Source of the DNA: Microbulbifer sp. ALW1
GTDB lineage: Bacteria; Pseudomonadota; Gammaproteobacteria; Pseudomonadales; Cellvibrionaceae
Reading direction: 5' to 3'
Assembly: GCF_009903625.1 (NCBI RefSeq)
Contig: NZ_CP047569.1
Span: 1,148,501-1,212,500 of the forward strand
Length of the DNA stretch: 64,000 bases
A program made the position numbers and the translations under genes. The notes beneath the pieces are model-generated. The model was not told where the DNA came from. It was given only the letters and a program-made list of their open reading frames with translations, and made no database searches. Below, one piece after another: positions 53,975 through 63,233 of the stretch; position 1 is the stretch's first letter, and each line of letters begins with the position of its first letter.

Positions 53975-56170
53975 TCAGAAGGTGGCGCTTAGGCGCAGTC
54001 CGTATTGGCGCGGGGCACCGTAAAACTCGGTAATACCAAACTGGCCGGATACATACTCCTGGTCTGTCAGGTTGCTGCCGTAGGCTTCCAGCTGCCACTG
54101 TTCACTTACCAATGCCAGGGAGGCATTGAGCAAGTTGCGGCTCTCCAGAACATCGGACTCGGGCGAGTAGGCGAGGTAGGTGTATTGCTTGTCTACATGG
54201 GAATAGTTGAAGCTCGGTATCAGGTAGAGGCCACCGGACATGCCGAACTCGTAACTCACTGAGAGGTTGTAGGTCCACGCCGGTGCATAGAGTGCATTGC
54301 CGCCGGTAGTGGATTCCGTAAACGGCGTATAGTCGAAGCAGACCGGCGGCATTGAGGGCATACCCGCAGGGCATTGTGGTCCGAGCGCACTGCCCGGCAG
54401 CGCGCGGGCATTCACAAAGCTCTGCCCGGGAAGATCGGAGTTGGTATAACCGAGGTTGCCACTTAACAACCAGTTACCCAGGTGCGCCTGCACCTGTGCC
54501 TCGATCCCCTGAATCGTCATGTCCGCAATATTATCGGAACCCTCCACCCCGGTAGAGGGTTCCAGCGCGGCAAACTGGAAATCGCGGTAGTCGTTATAAA
54601 AAGCGGTCAGCTGTGTGCGCACACGGTCTTCGAGCGCACTGAACTTCCAGCCCAGCTCGTAACTGGTGACATCTTCCGCATCAAAGGTGGACGTGGTGGA
54701 GTTGAAGCCGCCGGGCTTGTAACCGGTGGAGATCTGGGCGTAGAGCAGGCCATTGTCCAGATAGCGGTTCAATGCCAGTTTTCCGGTCACGCGATTGTCA
54801 TCGTAGTCTCCCGACAGGTCGCCCACCTGTAGGCCACCGGAGGGGAAGCCCGGAATATCGCGCCCCACGTAAATACCGCCCCAACCGTTCACTTCATAGG
54901 TGGAGTGGCGAATGCCGGTCTGAACCTCCCAGGATGGCAGGAATTCGTAGTTACCCTGGGCAAACAGTCCGGTCACCGTGCGTGCATTCCCGCCGGGAAT
55001 GTCGGTGGGAAAGCCGGCCTGGACATCGACGATCATGATGTCGATATCGGTTTCCTGGTAGTAACCGCCCAGCACCCAATCGAACTTGCCATCCGTCGGC
55101 GAGATCACATTGATTTCCTGGCTGCGCTGTTTTTCATTGGCGAAATAATCTTCCACGATATCGCCATTGGCCATCACCGGCGCTGAAGAGCCATCGAGGT
55201 CGGATACGTTGGTGATTTCCTTGTCCTGATAGCCTGAGAGCGAACGCAATACAATGCCATTTGCCAGTGTGTAATCCAGTTTCAGGCTGAACATATCGCC
55301 GCGATCTTCGTAGGACACATCTTCGTCAAACGCCAGCGTAAACGCGTCTCCGGTGCGGAAATCACCATAAGTGGTACCGGGGATCGGTGCCGCGGCATAG
55401 CCACCGGTATCCCGTTTATTGGTCTGTGCCTTGAACAGCAACTCGAAATTTTCCGGCGCCCAGAGCACACCCAAACGCCCGCTGTATTCTTCCAACTTGC
55501 CGGCGTCGTTGTCGTAGGGACCGGTATCCTTATAGAAACTGTCGCGGTCCCGCTTGAAGCCCGCAAGCCGGACAGCGAGGGTGTCGGATACGGGTACATT
55601 GACCGCGCCTTCAAAACCGAGGTTATTGAAGTTGCCGACGGAGGTTTCGGCGTAGCCGCCGACGGTTTCCAGATCCGGTGATTTGGAATTGATAAAAATC
55701 GCCCCCCCGGTGGAATTGTTGCCCACAAAGGTGCCCTGTGGTCCGCGTAATACTTCCACCGATTGGATATCGTAGAAACTGCTGGACTGGACGATGGGCG
55801 GTTGGAACAAACCGTCGATGTAGGTGGCCACCCCGGCAGTCACATTCGGGGTATTGGTGGCGATCCCGATCCCACGGATATTGACACTCAGCGTCGGGCC
55901 AGTGTTACTAATGGAAAGTGAGGGCGATGCGGTCTGCAAGTCATTCAGGCTAGCTACGCCCCGGCTTTTCAGCATGTCGCCGCTCAAGGCCGTCGCCGAC
56001 ATGGGTATGTCTTCCAGGCTCTCTTCCCGGCGCTGGGCCGTCACTACAACTTCCTCAATCGCGGCTGTGGATCCGGCACTGGAACCCAATTCTGGTGTGC
56101 TGGCCAGGGCGAGCACAGTGCTACTGGCGGAACCCAAAAGTGTCGCCAGTAGTAGCTGGTGATTTTTCAC
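53975..56170 (-). CDS. TonB-dependent outer-membrane receptor
   Basis: A 731-aa receptor. After a signal peptide (LALASTPELG region) comes a TonB-box-like IEEVVVTAQRRE, then the plug domain (MSATALSGDMLKSRG, VEVLRGPQGTFVGNN) and a long beta-barrel ending in Phe. It takes up a large or scarce ligand with energy from TonB-ExbBD. No SusD partner or sigma/anti-sigma pair adjoins it. The start is GTG with an AAGGAG ribosome-binding site. Genes for two hydrolases flank it, suggesting uptake and breakdown of one substrate. Confidence 0.93.
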   Translation of the reverse strand: MKNHQLLLATLLGSASSTVLALASTPELGSSAGSTAAIEEVVVTAQRREESLEDIPMSATALSGDMLKSRGVASLNDLQTASPSLSISNTGPTLSVNIRGIGIATNTPNVTAGVATYIDGLFQPPIVQSSSFYDIQSVEVLRGPQGTFVGNNSTGGAIFINSKSPDLETVGGYAETSVGNFNNLGFEGAVNVPVSDTLAVRLAGFKRDRDSFYKDTGPYDNDAGKLEEYSGRLGVLWAPENFELLFKAQTNKRDTGGYAAAPIPGTTYGDFRTGDAFTLAFDEDVSYEDRGDMFSLKLDYTLANGIVLRSLSGYQDKEITNVSDLDGSSAPVMANGDIVEDYFANEKQRSQEINVISPTDGKFDWVLGGYYQETDIDIMIVDVQAGFPTDIPGGNARTVTGLFAQGNYEFLPSWEVQTGIRHSTYEVNGWGGIYVGRDIPGFPSGGLQVGDLSGDYDDNRVTGKLALNRYLDNGLLYAQISTGYKPGGFNSTTSTFDAEDVTSYELGWKFSALEDRVRTQLTAFYNDYRDFQFAALEPSTGVEGSDNIADMTIQGIEAQVQAHLGNWLLSGNLGYTNSDLPGQSFVNARALPGSALGPQCPAGMPSMPPVCFDYTPFTESTTGGNALYAPAWTYNLSVSYEFGMSGGLYLIPSFNYSHVDKQYTYLAYSPESDVLESRNLLNASLALVSEQWQLEAYGSNLTDQEYVSGQFGITEFYGAPRQYGLRLSATF

Positions 56171-56254
56171 GGAATACTCCTTGGTCTCTTGCTTTATTAT
56201 TTGCGATGGACGAGTACCGCTTCGCCCGCTTTACATCCCCGATTTTTGGCTGGT

Positions 56255-57508
56255 TTATTCAGGCTGCCATTTGGACGCGGCCTCAAAGAAGCTGAAGGTC
56301 TCCCGCATCGCGGCGTCATCCTTGTCGTGCGGCGGGAAATAACTGAGCTTGACGATCACCGTGTTGGTGGAGGGATCAACGAAAATAAACTGGCCCTGCA
56401 GGCCGATGGCGGAATAGGCCGGGGTATTGGAAACCGTCCACCACTGATAGCCGTAGTCCATCGGGCCTTTTTCCGGGCCCGCGGGCCTGGTTGATTCCTT
56501 GATCCAGTCGACGGGAATGATCTGCTTATTGTTCAACTTGCCTTGGTTCAGCATCATCAGCCCCACGCGGGCGTAATCCCGCAGTGCCGCGTTGAACCCG
56601 GCACCGCTGAACTCGCGCCCAGTGCCCGGCTCGCCGTCCATGATGAAGAAGCCATCGAACTCGGCCCCCAGGGGTTCCCACAGGCGGCTGGTCATATACG
56701 AAGCCAGGTTGCTGCCACCGCTCACGCGCTCCAGCAGCAGGCCGAGCACCGCGGTATCAATGGTCTTGTACTGGAACACTTCACCCGGCGGGTGCGCGTG
56801 CTGGATATTTCGTGCCACGTCCGCAAAGCGCACCACGTTCTTCACCAGCGCCTGAATATGGTTGCGCGCCGCGATTCCCGGGCTGTCAAATTCGTAACTC
56901 TCCTCGTAATCCACCCCGGAGCGCATCTGCAGTACCTGGCGGATGGAGACGCCCTTGTAGGCGCCTTCTTTCAGTTCTGGCAGGTAGTCGGTGATGTCGT
57001 CGTCGAGGGAGCGGATACGCCCTTCTTCCAACGCACAGCCCACCAGTAGGGAAGTCAGGGACTTGGTCATGGACCAGCCCATAAAGTGGGTATCCGGCTT
57101 GCTGTTATTGAGGTAGTTCTCGTAGACGATCTTGCCGTCTTTCATCACCAGCATGGCATTGGTGTAGGTGCGATCGAGAAAGGCCTCTGGCGTGTAGGTT
57201 TTGCCCTCAAAGCGATAGCTGAAGTCGAGGGTGTGATCCTCGCGGGGTAGTGCGAACGGGTTGCCGGAGCGGGCGACCTTGCGGGTGGTGAACAGGCTTT
57301 CCATGCTGCGAAAGGTCAGCACATTGATATCGCCATCGTTCATATGCCAGCGCGCATTCTGGATCGCCACCGGCACGTCCGATTCGGGCCCAACCTGTGC
57401 CACCAAAGGCTCCAGGGTCACTTTGGCGTGTACCAATGTCGGCAGTAGGCCGATGGATAGAATGCCGGCAACATTGGCGAGAAATTGTTTGGTTGGTTTT
57501 TTTGTCAT
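56255..57508 (-). CDS. beta-lactamase-fold serine hydrolase, NylB-like
   Basis: A 417-aa exported hydrolase with a signal peptide ending LVHA. The SxxK nucleophile motif is SMTK in GWSMTKSLTSLLVG. The stretch MRSGVDYEESYEF resembles the second-motif region of NylB-type 6-aminohexanoate-dimer hydrolases and related esterases, and not classical AmpC (no YxN). The family hydrolyses esters, amides or oligomers. It lies 84 bases upstream of the receptor gene in the same direction, so they are probably one unit. Confidence 0.88.
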   Translation of the reverse strand: MTKKPTKQFLANVAGILSIGLLPTLVHAKVTLEPLVAQVGPESDVPVAIQNARWHMNDGDINVLTFRSMESLFTTRKVARSGNPFALPREDHTLDFSYRFEGKTYTPEAFLDRTYTNAMLVMKDGKIVYENYLNNSKPDTHFMGWSMTKSLTSLLVGCALEEGRIRSLDDDITDYLPELKEGAYKGVSIRQVLQMRSGVDYEESYEFDSPGIAARNHIQALVKNVVRFADVARNIQHAHPPGEVFQYKTIDTAVLGLLLERVSGGSNLASYMTSRLWEPLGAEFDGFFIMDGEPGTGREFSGAGFNAALRDYARVGLMMLNQGKLNNKQIIPVDWIKESTRPAGPEKGPMDYGYQWWTVSNTPAYSAIGLQGQFIFVDPSTNTVIVKLSYFPPHDKDDAAMRETFSFFEAASKWQPE

Positions 57509-57677
57509 TGTCCATTACTCCTGGCAAAACCCGGACAGCGTCTGCTGTCACGGTCATCATTTTCGAACCCTGATTAGATGCTATGGATGGGCGAGCGGAG
57601 TGTCATATCCAATATGAGATATGCGGAAGGCAGAATATGCAGTTAGTAGTCGAGGGGAGGTGTCTGTCAGGAGGGCA

Positions 57678-57701
57678 GCGGCGCCCAATGTCGGGCGCCG
57701 C
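57678..57701 (-). terminator. weak terminator-like hairpin
   Basis: A perfect 9-bp GC stem with a six-base loop lies 14 bases beyond the LuxR-type regulator's stop. No T tail follows on the minus strand, so terminator function is uncertain. Confidence 0.4.
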
Positions 57702-57714
57702 ACAGGGGGAGAAA

Positions 57715-58848
57715 TCAGTTCAGGCTGTGCAGGGTCTTGGCCGAGATGGACGAGCCGATCATACGCACCAGCTCGGGCTGGCGGTGGACTCCCAGTTTGG
57801 AAAAGATGCTTTTCAGCTGGATGCGGACTGTACCCACGGCAATACCCAGCGTCGCGGCATATTCATTGACCGAATTGCCCTCGCAGAGGGCGATCGCCAG
57901 CCTCGCCTCGGCGGGTGTAAGGCCGAATAGCTGCACAATATCCATTGCCTGCAGGTTCAGCCTGACCTCGCTCTCGGACAGGTACAGGGCAATGTAGGGG
58001 GCCGCCGCAGGACCCGCAGCAGGCATGGGGACCGCCAGTAACTGTAGCGGCGACTCCCAGGCTGCGCCGAGGGCACCCACAAACCGGGTACCCGGTTCTG
58101 TACCTGCACGGTCGATCAACTCGGTGAGCATTCGCTGGTCGCTACTGGCGGCGCAGCGCAGTTTTGTTCCGGACAAGGATAGATGGCGGGAGCGCTGGAT
58201 AATCTGGCGGGCGCAGTGGTTGCTCCAGTGCAGGCCGCCGTGGCGGTCGAGCACTACGACGCCGGTGTTGAACTGATCTAGAGAGTGGGAAAGAAATTCC
58301 GAGCGGGCTTCCAGTTGGCCGATCTTTTCCGCAAGGGAAAAGGTCTGCTTCAGATGGGGTGTGAGCAGGTGCAGGAAGCGCTCCTGCTCCTCACTGAACT
58401 CCCGTGCATCGTCGTAACGTCGGTGCAATATCATGCACAGATTGCGATCCTCGCCCAGCTGCACGCCCAGAATCGCAGGGCGTCCGAGGCCCAGTAGCTG
58501 CATGCGCTCGCGCAGTGCCTTGAAGCGCGGAACCTGGGCAGTGGTGCGGTACTCATCGCGAATGACGATGCTCTCGGCCATCGGCAGCCTGGCTTGGCTG
58601 AGATCGAGGCGCGGGTTGTCCGCATTGTTCACCAGGCAGTCGTGGGTTTCTGCATGCTCGGTGGAAACGGAATCCCGCACGATCCACTGCTGATTCAGGC
58701 GGTTGCCATCGCGCTTGAGCATCTGCACCACCACACTACCGAGCTGCATTTCTTTCTTGATCAGGTCGAGCGCCCGGCACCAGTTGCCCGGCTGCTCCGC
58801 AGACTTGTAGAAGGTTGGCAGCATTTGCTGCAGGAATTCAGGACGCAT
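57715..58848 (-). CDS. LuxR-type transcriptional regulator
   Basis: A 377-aa protein with a C-terminal LuxR-type helix-turn-helix (LTPAEARLAIALCEGNSVNEYAATLGIAVGTVRIQLKSIF, shown in part). The first 300 residues are a sensory region I do not recognise; a PAS-like segment (GVVVLDRHGGLHWSN) is visible. It is upstream of and codirectional with the serine hydrolase/receptor genes, so it probably controls that locus. The ribosome-binding site is weak. Confidence 0.85.
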   Translation of the reverse strand: MRPEFLQQMLPTFYKSAEQPGNWCRALDLIKKEMQLGSVVVQMLKRDGNRLNQQWIVRDSVSTEHAETHDCLVNNADNPRLDLSQARLPMAESIVIRDEYRTTAQVPRFKALRERMQLLGLGRPAILGVQLGEDRNLCMILHRRYDDAREFSEEQERFLHLLTPHLKQTFSLAEKIGQLEARSEFLSHSLDQFNTGVVVLDRHGGLHWSNHCARQIIQRSRHLSLSGTKLRCAASSDQRMLTELIDRAGTEPGTRFVGALGAAWESPLQLLAVPMPAAGPAAAPYIALYLSESEVRLNLQAMDIVQLFGLTPAEARLAIALCEGNSVNEYAATLGIAVGTVRIQLKSIFSKLGVHRQPELVRMIGSSISAKTLHSLN

Positions 58849-59033
58849 AGATGACTCGCAAATTTAACGGACCCCAAACTGGGGTTCCTGAGTGTCGCGC
58901 CTGCGACCGGAGAAAACTAGGCGGACGCCGCGCTGAAGATCTGATGCAAATGACGCGCCAATCCACAGCGCTGCGCTACCAGTATCAATGCCGTGAGGCC
59001 AGAATATTCAACGATGACCGAGGACAAGATGTT

Positions 59034-60434
59034 CTACGATATAAGATCTTCCGGGCGTGAAAAATCCTTTTTGATTGCTGCTCTTTGGTCCAGAATCTCA
59101 AATATCCCTTCCTCCCTGAGTACCCGCATCCCAAGTCGCTGATCGGAAATACCTGTTCGTAACCGGTAGTCAAAATGCAACCGCTCGCCAGTCTCCACCG
59201 CTTCGAAATAGCGGCAGTCCACCTGATTGTTCAGTTGGTGAAGGTAATCACTCAGTTCTATCTGGTGGGATGAGAACATGAACAGGCAGTTCTCGCGGGT
59301 GGAAAAACGTTCGAGGATCGCCAGCGATGCCTCAAATGCGTCTTTCACGTTGGTGCCCTTGAAGGGTTCATCCATCAGTGCCAGCACTTTCTCATTCCGG
59401 GCCACGGCTTCCGCTACGGCCTTCACTCGCAGTGCCTCTGCGCGGAAGTAACTCACCCCGCGACGCAGATCGTCGGTCAAGGAGATGGAGCTGAACAGCC
59501 ACTGTACCGGTACAAACTTGAAGGACTTCGCCGGTACGCCCATGCCCAGGTGGGCGAGGTACATTGCGGTGGCGAAGGCGCGCAGGTAAGTGGTCTTGCC
59601 GGCCATATTGGGGCCGGTGAGGAACAGTATGCGGCGCTGCTGATCGAGTGAGACAGGGTTGGCAACGGGGTTTTCCAGATAGGGGTGGTAAAGTCCTTCC
59701 GCTTTCACCTGCATCGGGCCGGTGCAGATCTCCGGCACGATGAAAGCATGTTCTTGATTGGCGTCTGCCATGGACACCAGTGCTTCCAGCTCGTAATTCA
59801 ATGCCATCAGGCGAATCAGCGTGTCTTTCTCTTTCACCCGCAGTAGCTGGTCGAGCTTGAGCATCTTCCATGTACCCCAGGCACCCACATCAAAATCCGG
59901 CACCATGCGAAAGTTGGGGCGCGAGAGCAGCGCGCGCAATTGCTGCAGTAGCGGCCCCAGTTCACCCGGGGCGCCTTTTAATTCCGGTTGCGCGACAAAC
60001 CGGCGCAGCGCGCGGATCAAGCGGCAGCTGGCCTGGGCACCGCGCACGATGCTGAAGTAGTGGCTGTCCTGGTTTATCCAGACCTGGAGTGAGCCCAGAA
60101 TAAATTCGAACCGATTACGGAAGTCCAGGTTCGGCAGAATTTCCTGTAGGTAATTCTGTGTGCCTTCAACGGCGTAAATGGAAGGTAGCTGCTGGAAGAT
60201 TGCGCGCCGTTCGGTGATGAAGCCGATGGCCTGCTGGGTTTCCGCAATGCGCTCCGCGCTGGCCCAGGGATTCTGCATGCGTCGCCGCAGTACCGCCGCA
60301 CCACCGATCGAGCGAGTGCGATTGCAGAAATCAAACAGGCTGGCATCGTCCATGTCGGATTCGAAGATCTCAAGATCCTTAATGGTGTGTGAGTCGATAC
60401 CGAGCAGGTCTACTTTGGAGTTGTTAAGAGACAT
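59034..60434 (-). CDS. MutS-domain ATPase lacking mismatch domain
   Basis: A 466-aa protein made of a helical region followed by a MutS-family ATPase domain: Walker A GPNMAGKTT, Walker B ALMDEPFKGTN, then FSSHQIELSDYL. No N-terminal mismatch-recognition or connector domain is present, so it is not canonical MutS (about 850 aa). It resembles short MutS-like proteins of unknown role. ATG 60434 is preferred over an upstream start because it begins the conserved part and follows a GGAAGG. Confidence 0.82.
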   Translation of the reverse strand: MSLNNSKVDLLGIDSHTIKDLEIFESDMDDASLFDFCNRTRSIGGAAVLRRRMQNPWASAERIAETQQAIGFITERRAIFQQLPSIYAVEGTQNYLQEILPNLDFRNRFEFILGSLQVWINQDSHYFSIVRGAQASCRLIRALRRFVAQPELKGAPGELGPLLQQLRALLSRPNFRMVPDFDVGAWGTWKMLKLDQLLRVKEKDTLIRLMALNYELEALVSMADANQEHAFIVPEICTGPMQVKAEGLYHPYLENPVANPVSLDQQRRILFLTGPNMAGKTTYLRAFATAMYLAHLGMGVPAKSFKFVPVQWLFSSISLTDDLRRGVSYFRAEALRVKAVAEAVARNEKVLALMDEPFKGTNVKDAFEASLAILERFSTRENCLFMFSSHQIELSDYLHQLNNQVDCRYFEAVETGERLHFDYRLRTGISDQRLGMRVLREEGIFEILDQRAAIKKDFSRPEDLIS

Positions 60435-60631
60435 GGTGGCCTTCCGGTTTGGGACGCGAAACGGAGATGTCAGCCTTGGCTGTCGCAGTTCCGATCCATT
60501 CATTATTGTTATCGATGCTCGCCGGGTACAAATGGTCAGTATAGACCGATTCGGATCTCCCAAAGCGTTGTCCGGAAGTGTCGCCGATCATCCATCTCGA
60601 CTATCCTTCCGGGCCGAGTGAAAGCCGCTTG

Positions 60632-61330
60632 CTAACCTTTAGACAGCGCAAGCTCCACACCCCGGGCCGCGTGAATCTCAGTGGTATCGTAAAGCTGCAC
60701 AGGGGTATCGCTCTGCTGCACCAGCAAAGCAATTTCGGTACAGCCAAGAATTACCGCCTGCGCACCTCGCTGGTGAAGGCGCTCGATGATCTGCAGATAT
60801 CGAGTCTTTGATTCAGGCTTAATTAACCCCTGGCATAACTCCTGGTAAATTACATCGTGCACCAGAGTCTGCTCCTCGGGAGTGGGAGTAATTACCTCGA
60901 TACCGAAGTTTTCCACAAGTCGCCCTTTGTAGAAGTCCTGCTCCATAGTGAACCGCGTACCCAGCAGGCCGACGGTGGTGACTTTGTCGCGCACCAGCTT
61001 TTGCGCGGTTGCATCGGCGATATGCAGAATTGGGATCGAAATTTGTGATTGGATCTCGTGAAAAACCTTGTGCATGGTGTTGGTACAGATCATCAGAAAG
61101 TCTGCGCCACCTTGCTCCACCGATTTGGCAGCCTGCGCAAGAATCCTGGCCGTTGCGGGCCAATCGCCGGCATGTTGGAGCTGTTCAATTTCCGCGAAGT
61201 TCACGCTGTACAGACAGATCTTGGCCGAGTGCAAGCCACCCAATTGTGCTTTCACCCGCTCATTGATCGCCCTGTAATAACTGGTGGTCGATTCCCAGCT
61301 CATCCCGCCCAGCAGGCCAATGGTCTTCAT
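60632..61330 (-). CDS. aspartate/glutamate racemase family protein
   Basis: A 232-aa racemase. The two catalytic cysteines are Cys82 in MICTNTMH and Cys197 in ILGCTEIALL, and the start TIGLLGGMSWESTTSYY is typical of broad-specificity amino-acid racemases such as YgeA. It interconverts L and D amino acids without PLP. An AGGA ribosome-binding site precedes the ATG. It is expressed with or near the WYL regulator upstream, on the same strand. Confidence 0.9.
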   Translation of the reverse strand: MKTIGLLGGMSWESTTSYYRAINERVKAQLGGLHSAKICLYSVNFAEIEQLQHAGDWPATARILAQAAKSVEQGGADFLMICTNTMHKVFHEIQSQISIPILHIADATAQKLVRDKVTTVGLLGTRFTMEQDFYKGRLVENFGIEVITPTPEEQTLVHDVIYQELCQGLIKPESKTRYLQIIERLHQRGAQAVILGCTEIALLVQQSDTPVQLYDTTEIHAARGVELALSKG

Positions 61331-61400
61331 TGCTTTTCCTGTTTCTTAACCCGGATTCCGTATCGAATACCTTTCACTGTATCAGGAGCAGGGGTGCCGA

Positions 61401-62360
61401 TTAAGCCATGGTCACTGTCAGCAACTTCTCTGCATGTCGGCGCAACTCGGTTTTGAGGTCCGCTGGGGAGAGAATTTCAAAGTCGTACGGTAGCCGCACC
61501 AGCTGTGAGGCAAACCAGCCCAGGCAACCGGTCTGTGCGCGCCACAGCACCCCGTCGCCTTTTGGCGTCAGCAGACCGAGTTCATCGCCGAGCATCCGGG
61601 TGGCGGTCTCAAGATCGGTATGCAGGAACAACTTCACTTCAAAACCCTGCTCCATGGCCGCGAAGCTACCGCGGAGATAGCCGGCAGCATCGAAGTCCAG
61701 TGGCCGCTCAAACGGTGTTTCCAGTCTGCGTAACTGGCGCAAGCGATCGAGGCGGAAGGTACGGATTTCTACGCGCAAGTGGCAGTGGCCCACCGCATAC
61801 CAGCGGCCGTAGCGGAAAACCAGGCCATAGGGATCAAATTCCCGTTGCGTCACCGCCTCATCTGCGTTTTCCCTGCTACTGGTGTAGTCAAATATCACGC
61901 GGCAGCGGTTCTGGGTGGCAGTCGCTAGCGCGGCCAGGGTTTCACTCGCCGGTGCAGTCGTCGGCACCAGATCCAGGGTGGCACTATCGTCCAGTGCGCG
62001 CAGCTGCTGTTTCAGCTTCTGCGGCATTACCCGTTCCAGCTTCGCCTGGGCACTGGCAACGGCGGTGGAGACATCGCCCACACTGAGGCTGCGGGCCGCG
62101 AGCAGGCCGAGGGAAATGGCCAGGGTCTCGTCATTGGTAAACATCATCGGCGGCAGCTTGTAGCCGGACACCAGCCGATAGCCGCCGTAGCGCCCGCGCT
62201 CTGCGGTTAGCGGAATCCCGATTTCCTCAAGGGTCGCGATATAACGGCGCAGAGTGCGGCCGTCCACGCCCAGCATTTGCGCCAGCTCGCCGCCACTCGC
62301 GTTGCCGTGACTTTGCAGCAGCTCCAGCAGTGCCAGTACCCGTGTCGTTGGATTCGACAT
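61401..62360 (-). CDS. YafY-like WYL-domain transcriptional regulator
   Basis: A 319-aa regulator with an N-terminal helix-turn-helix (RVLALLELLQSHGNASGGEL ... RTLRRYIATLE) and a C-terminal WYL-type ligand-binding region (YGRWYAVGHCHLRVEIRTFRL). WYL regulators sense nucleic acids or small ligands. It is divergent from the GST gene at 62479, which it may control. An AGGAT ribosome-binding site precedes the ATG. Confidence 0.88.
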   Translation of the reverse strand: MSNPTTRVLALLELLQSHGNASGGELAQMLGVDGRTLRRYIATLEEIGIPLTAERGRYGGYRLVSGYKLPPMMFTNDETLAISLGLLAARSLSVGDVSTAVASAQAKLERVMPQKLKQQLRALDDSATLDLVPTTAPASETLAALATATQNRCRVIFDYTSSRENADEAVTQREFDPYGLVFRYGRWYAVGHCHLRVEIRTFRLDRLRQLRRLETPFERPLDFDAAGYLRGSFAAMEQGFEVKLFLHTDLETATRMLGDELGLLTPKGDGVLWRAQTGCLGWFASQLVRLPYDFEILSPADLKTELRRHAEKLLTVTMA

Positions 62361-62478
62361 GAATTGCATCCTGCGTTTTTTATTAGGGCGGAATATAGCC
62401 TATTTGAAGACTAGAGTATCCGCATTCCGGTCACACACCGTGGCGGATAATGAGAAGTCAAAGCAACGGAGAGCTGCT

Positions 62479-63099
62479 ATGCAAGATGAAGTGATTTTCT
62501 ACACCAACCCGCAATCCCGCGGTCGTATCGTGCGCTGGATGCTGGAAGAGGTGGGCGCGCCTTACCGCACGGAGATTCTCGAATACGGCGGCAGCATGAA
62601 AGCGCCCGCCTACCTGAAGATCAATCCCATGGGCAAAGTGCCGGCCATCGTTCACCGCGATCAGGTGGTGACCGAAGGCGCCGCCATCTGCGCCTACCTG
62701 GCCGAGGCCTTCCCGCAAGCGGGGCTGGCGCCAACCGCGGAAGAGCGCGCCAGTTACTACCGCTGGTTGTTCTTTGCTGCTGGGCCCCTGGAAGCGGCCA
62801 TTATCGACACCAAAACCCTAGGAGTTGAGCCGGATGCAGAGAAGCAGATGATGGTGGGCTACGGCAGCTACGCGGCGGTGCTCGACAACCTGTCCAACTG
62901 GTTTATGGGTCACAACTATGTGGCGGGCGACCGCTTTACCGCTGCCGACGTTTATGTGGGATCGCAGATCAACTGGGGCCTGCAGTTCGGCACCATTGAA
63001 AAGCGCGTGGAATTCATCGACTACGCCAAGCGCGTTACCGACCGCGAAGCCTACCAGCGCGGCAATGCAAAAGATGACGCTCTGATGGAGAAGGCCTGA
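62479..63099 (+). CDS. glutathione S-transferase family protein
   Basis: A 206-aa GST with the thioredoxin-like N-terminus (FYTNPQSRGRIVRWMLEEVG), glutathione-site stretch MGKVPAIVHRDQVVTEGAAI, and helical domain ending VAGDRFTAADVYVG. It is a different subgroup from the GST at 50807. ATG 62479 follows a GGAGAG ribosome-binding site; the longer upstream frame is less likely. It is divergent from the WYL regulator. Confidence 0.9.
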   Translation: MQDEVIFYTNPQSRGRIVRWMLEEVGAPYRTEILEYGGSMKAPAYLKINPMGKVPAIVHRDQVVTEGAAICAYLAEAFPQAGLAPTAEERASYYRWLFFAAGPLEAAIIDTKTLGVEPDAEKQMMVGYGSYAAVLDNLSNWFMGHNYVAGDRFTAADVYVGSQINWGLQFGTIEKRVEFIDYAKRVTDREAYQRGNAKDDALMEKA

Positions 63100-63233
63100 T
63101 CCATAAACCGATCAGGGCAGCTGTCACTGCCGTTCCGTGAATTATGAAGCGGATATCGACCTGAGTGCCGGTAACTGTCACGGCGGCCATTCGTGGCCGC
63201 CGCGTCTGTCTGACGCTTAGTATTTGCAGCTGC

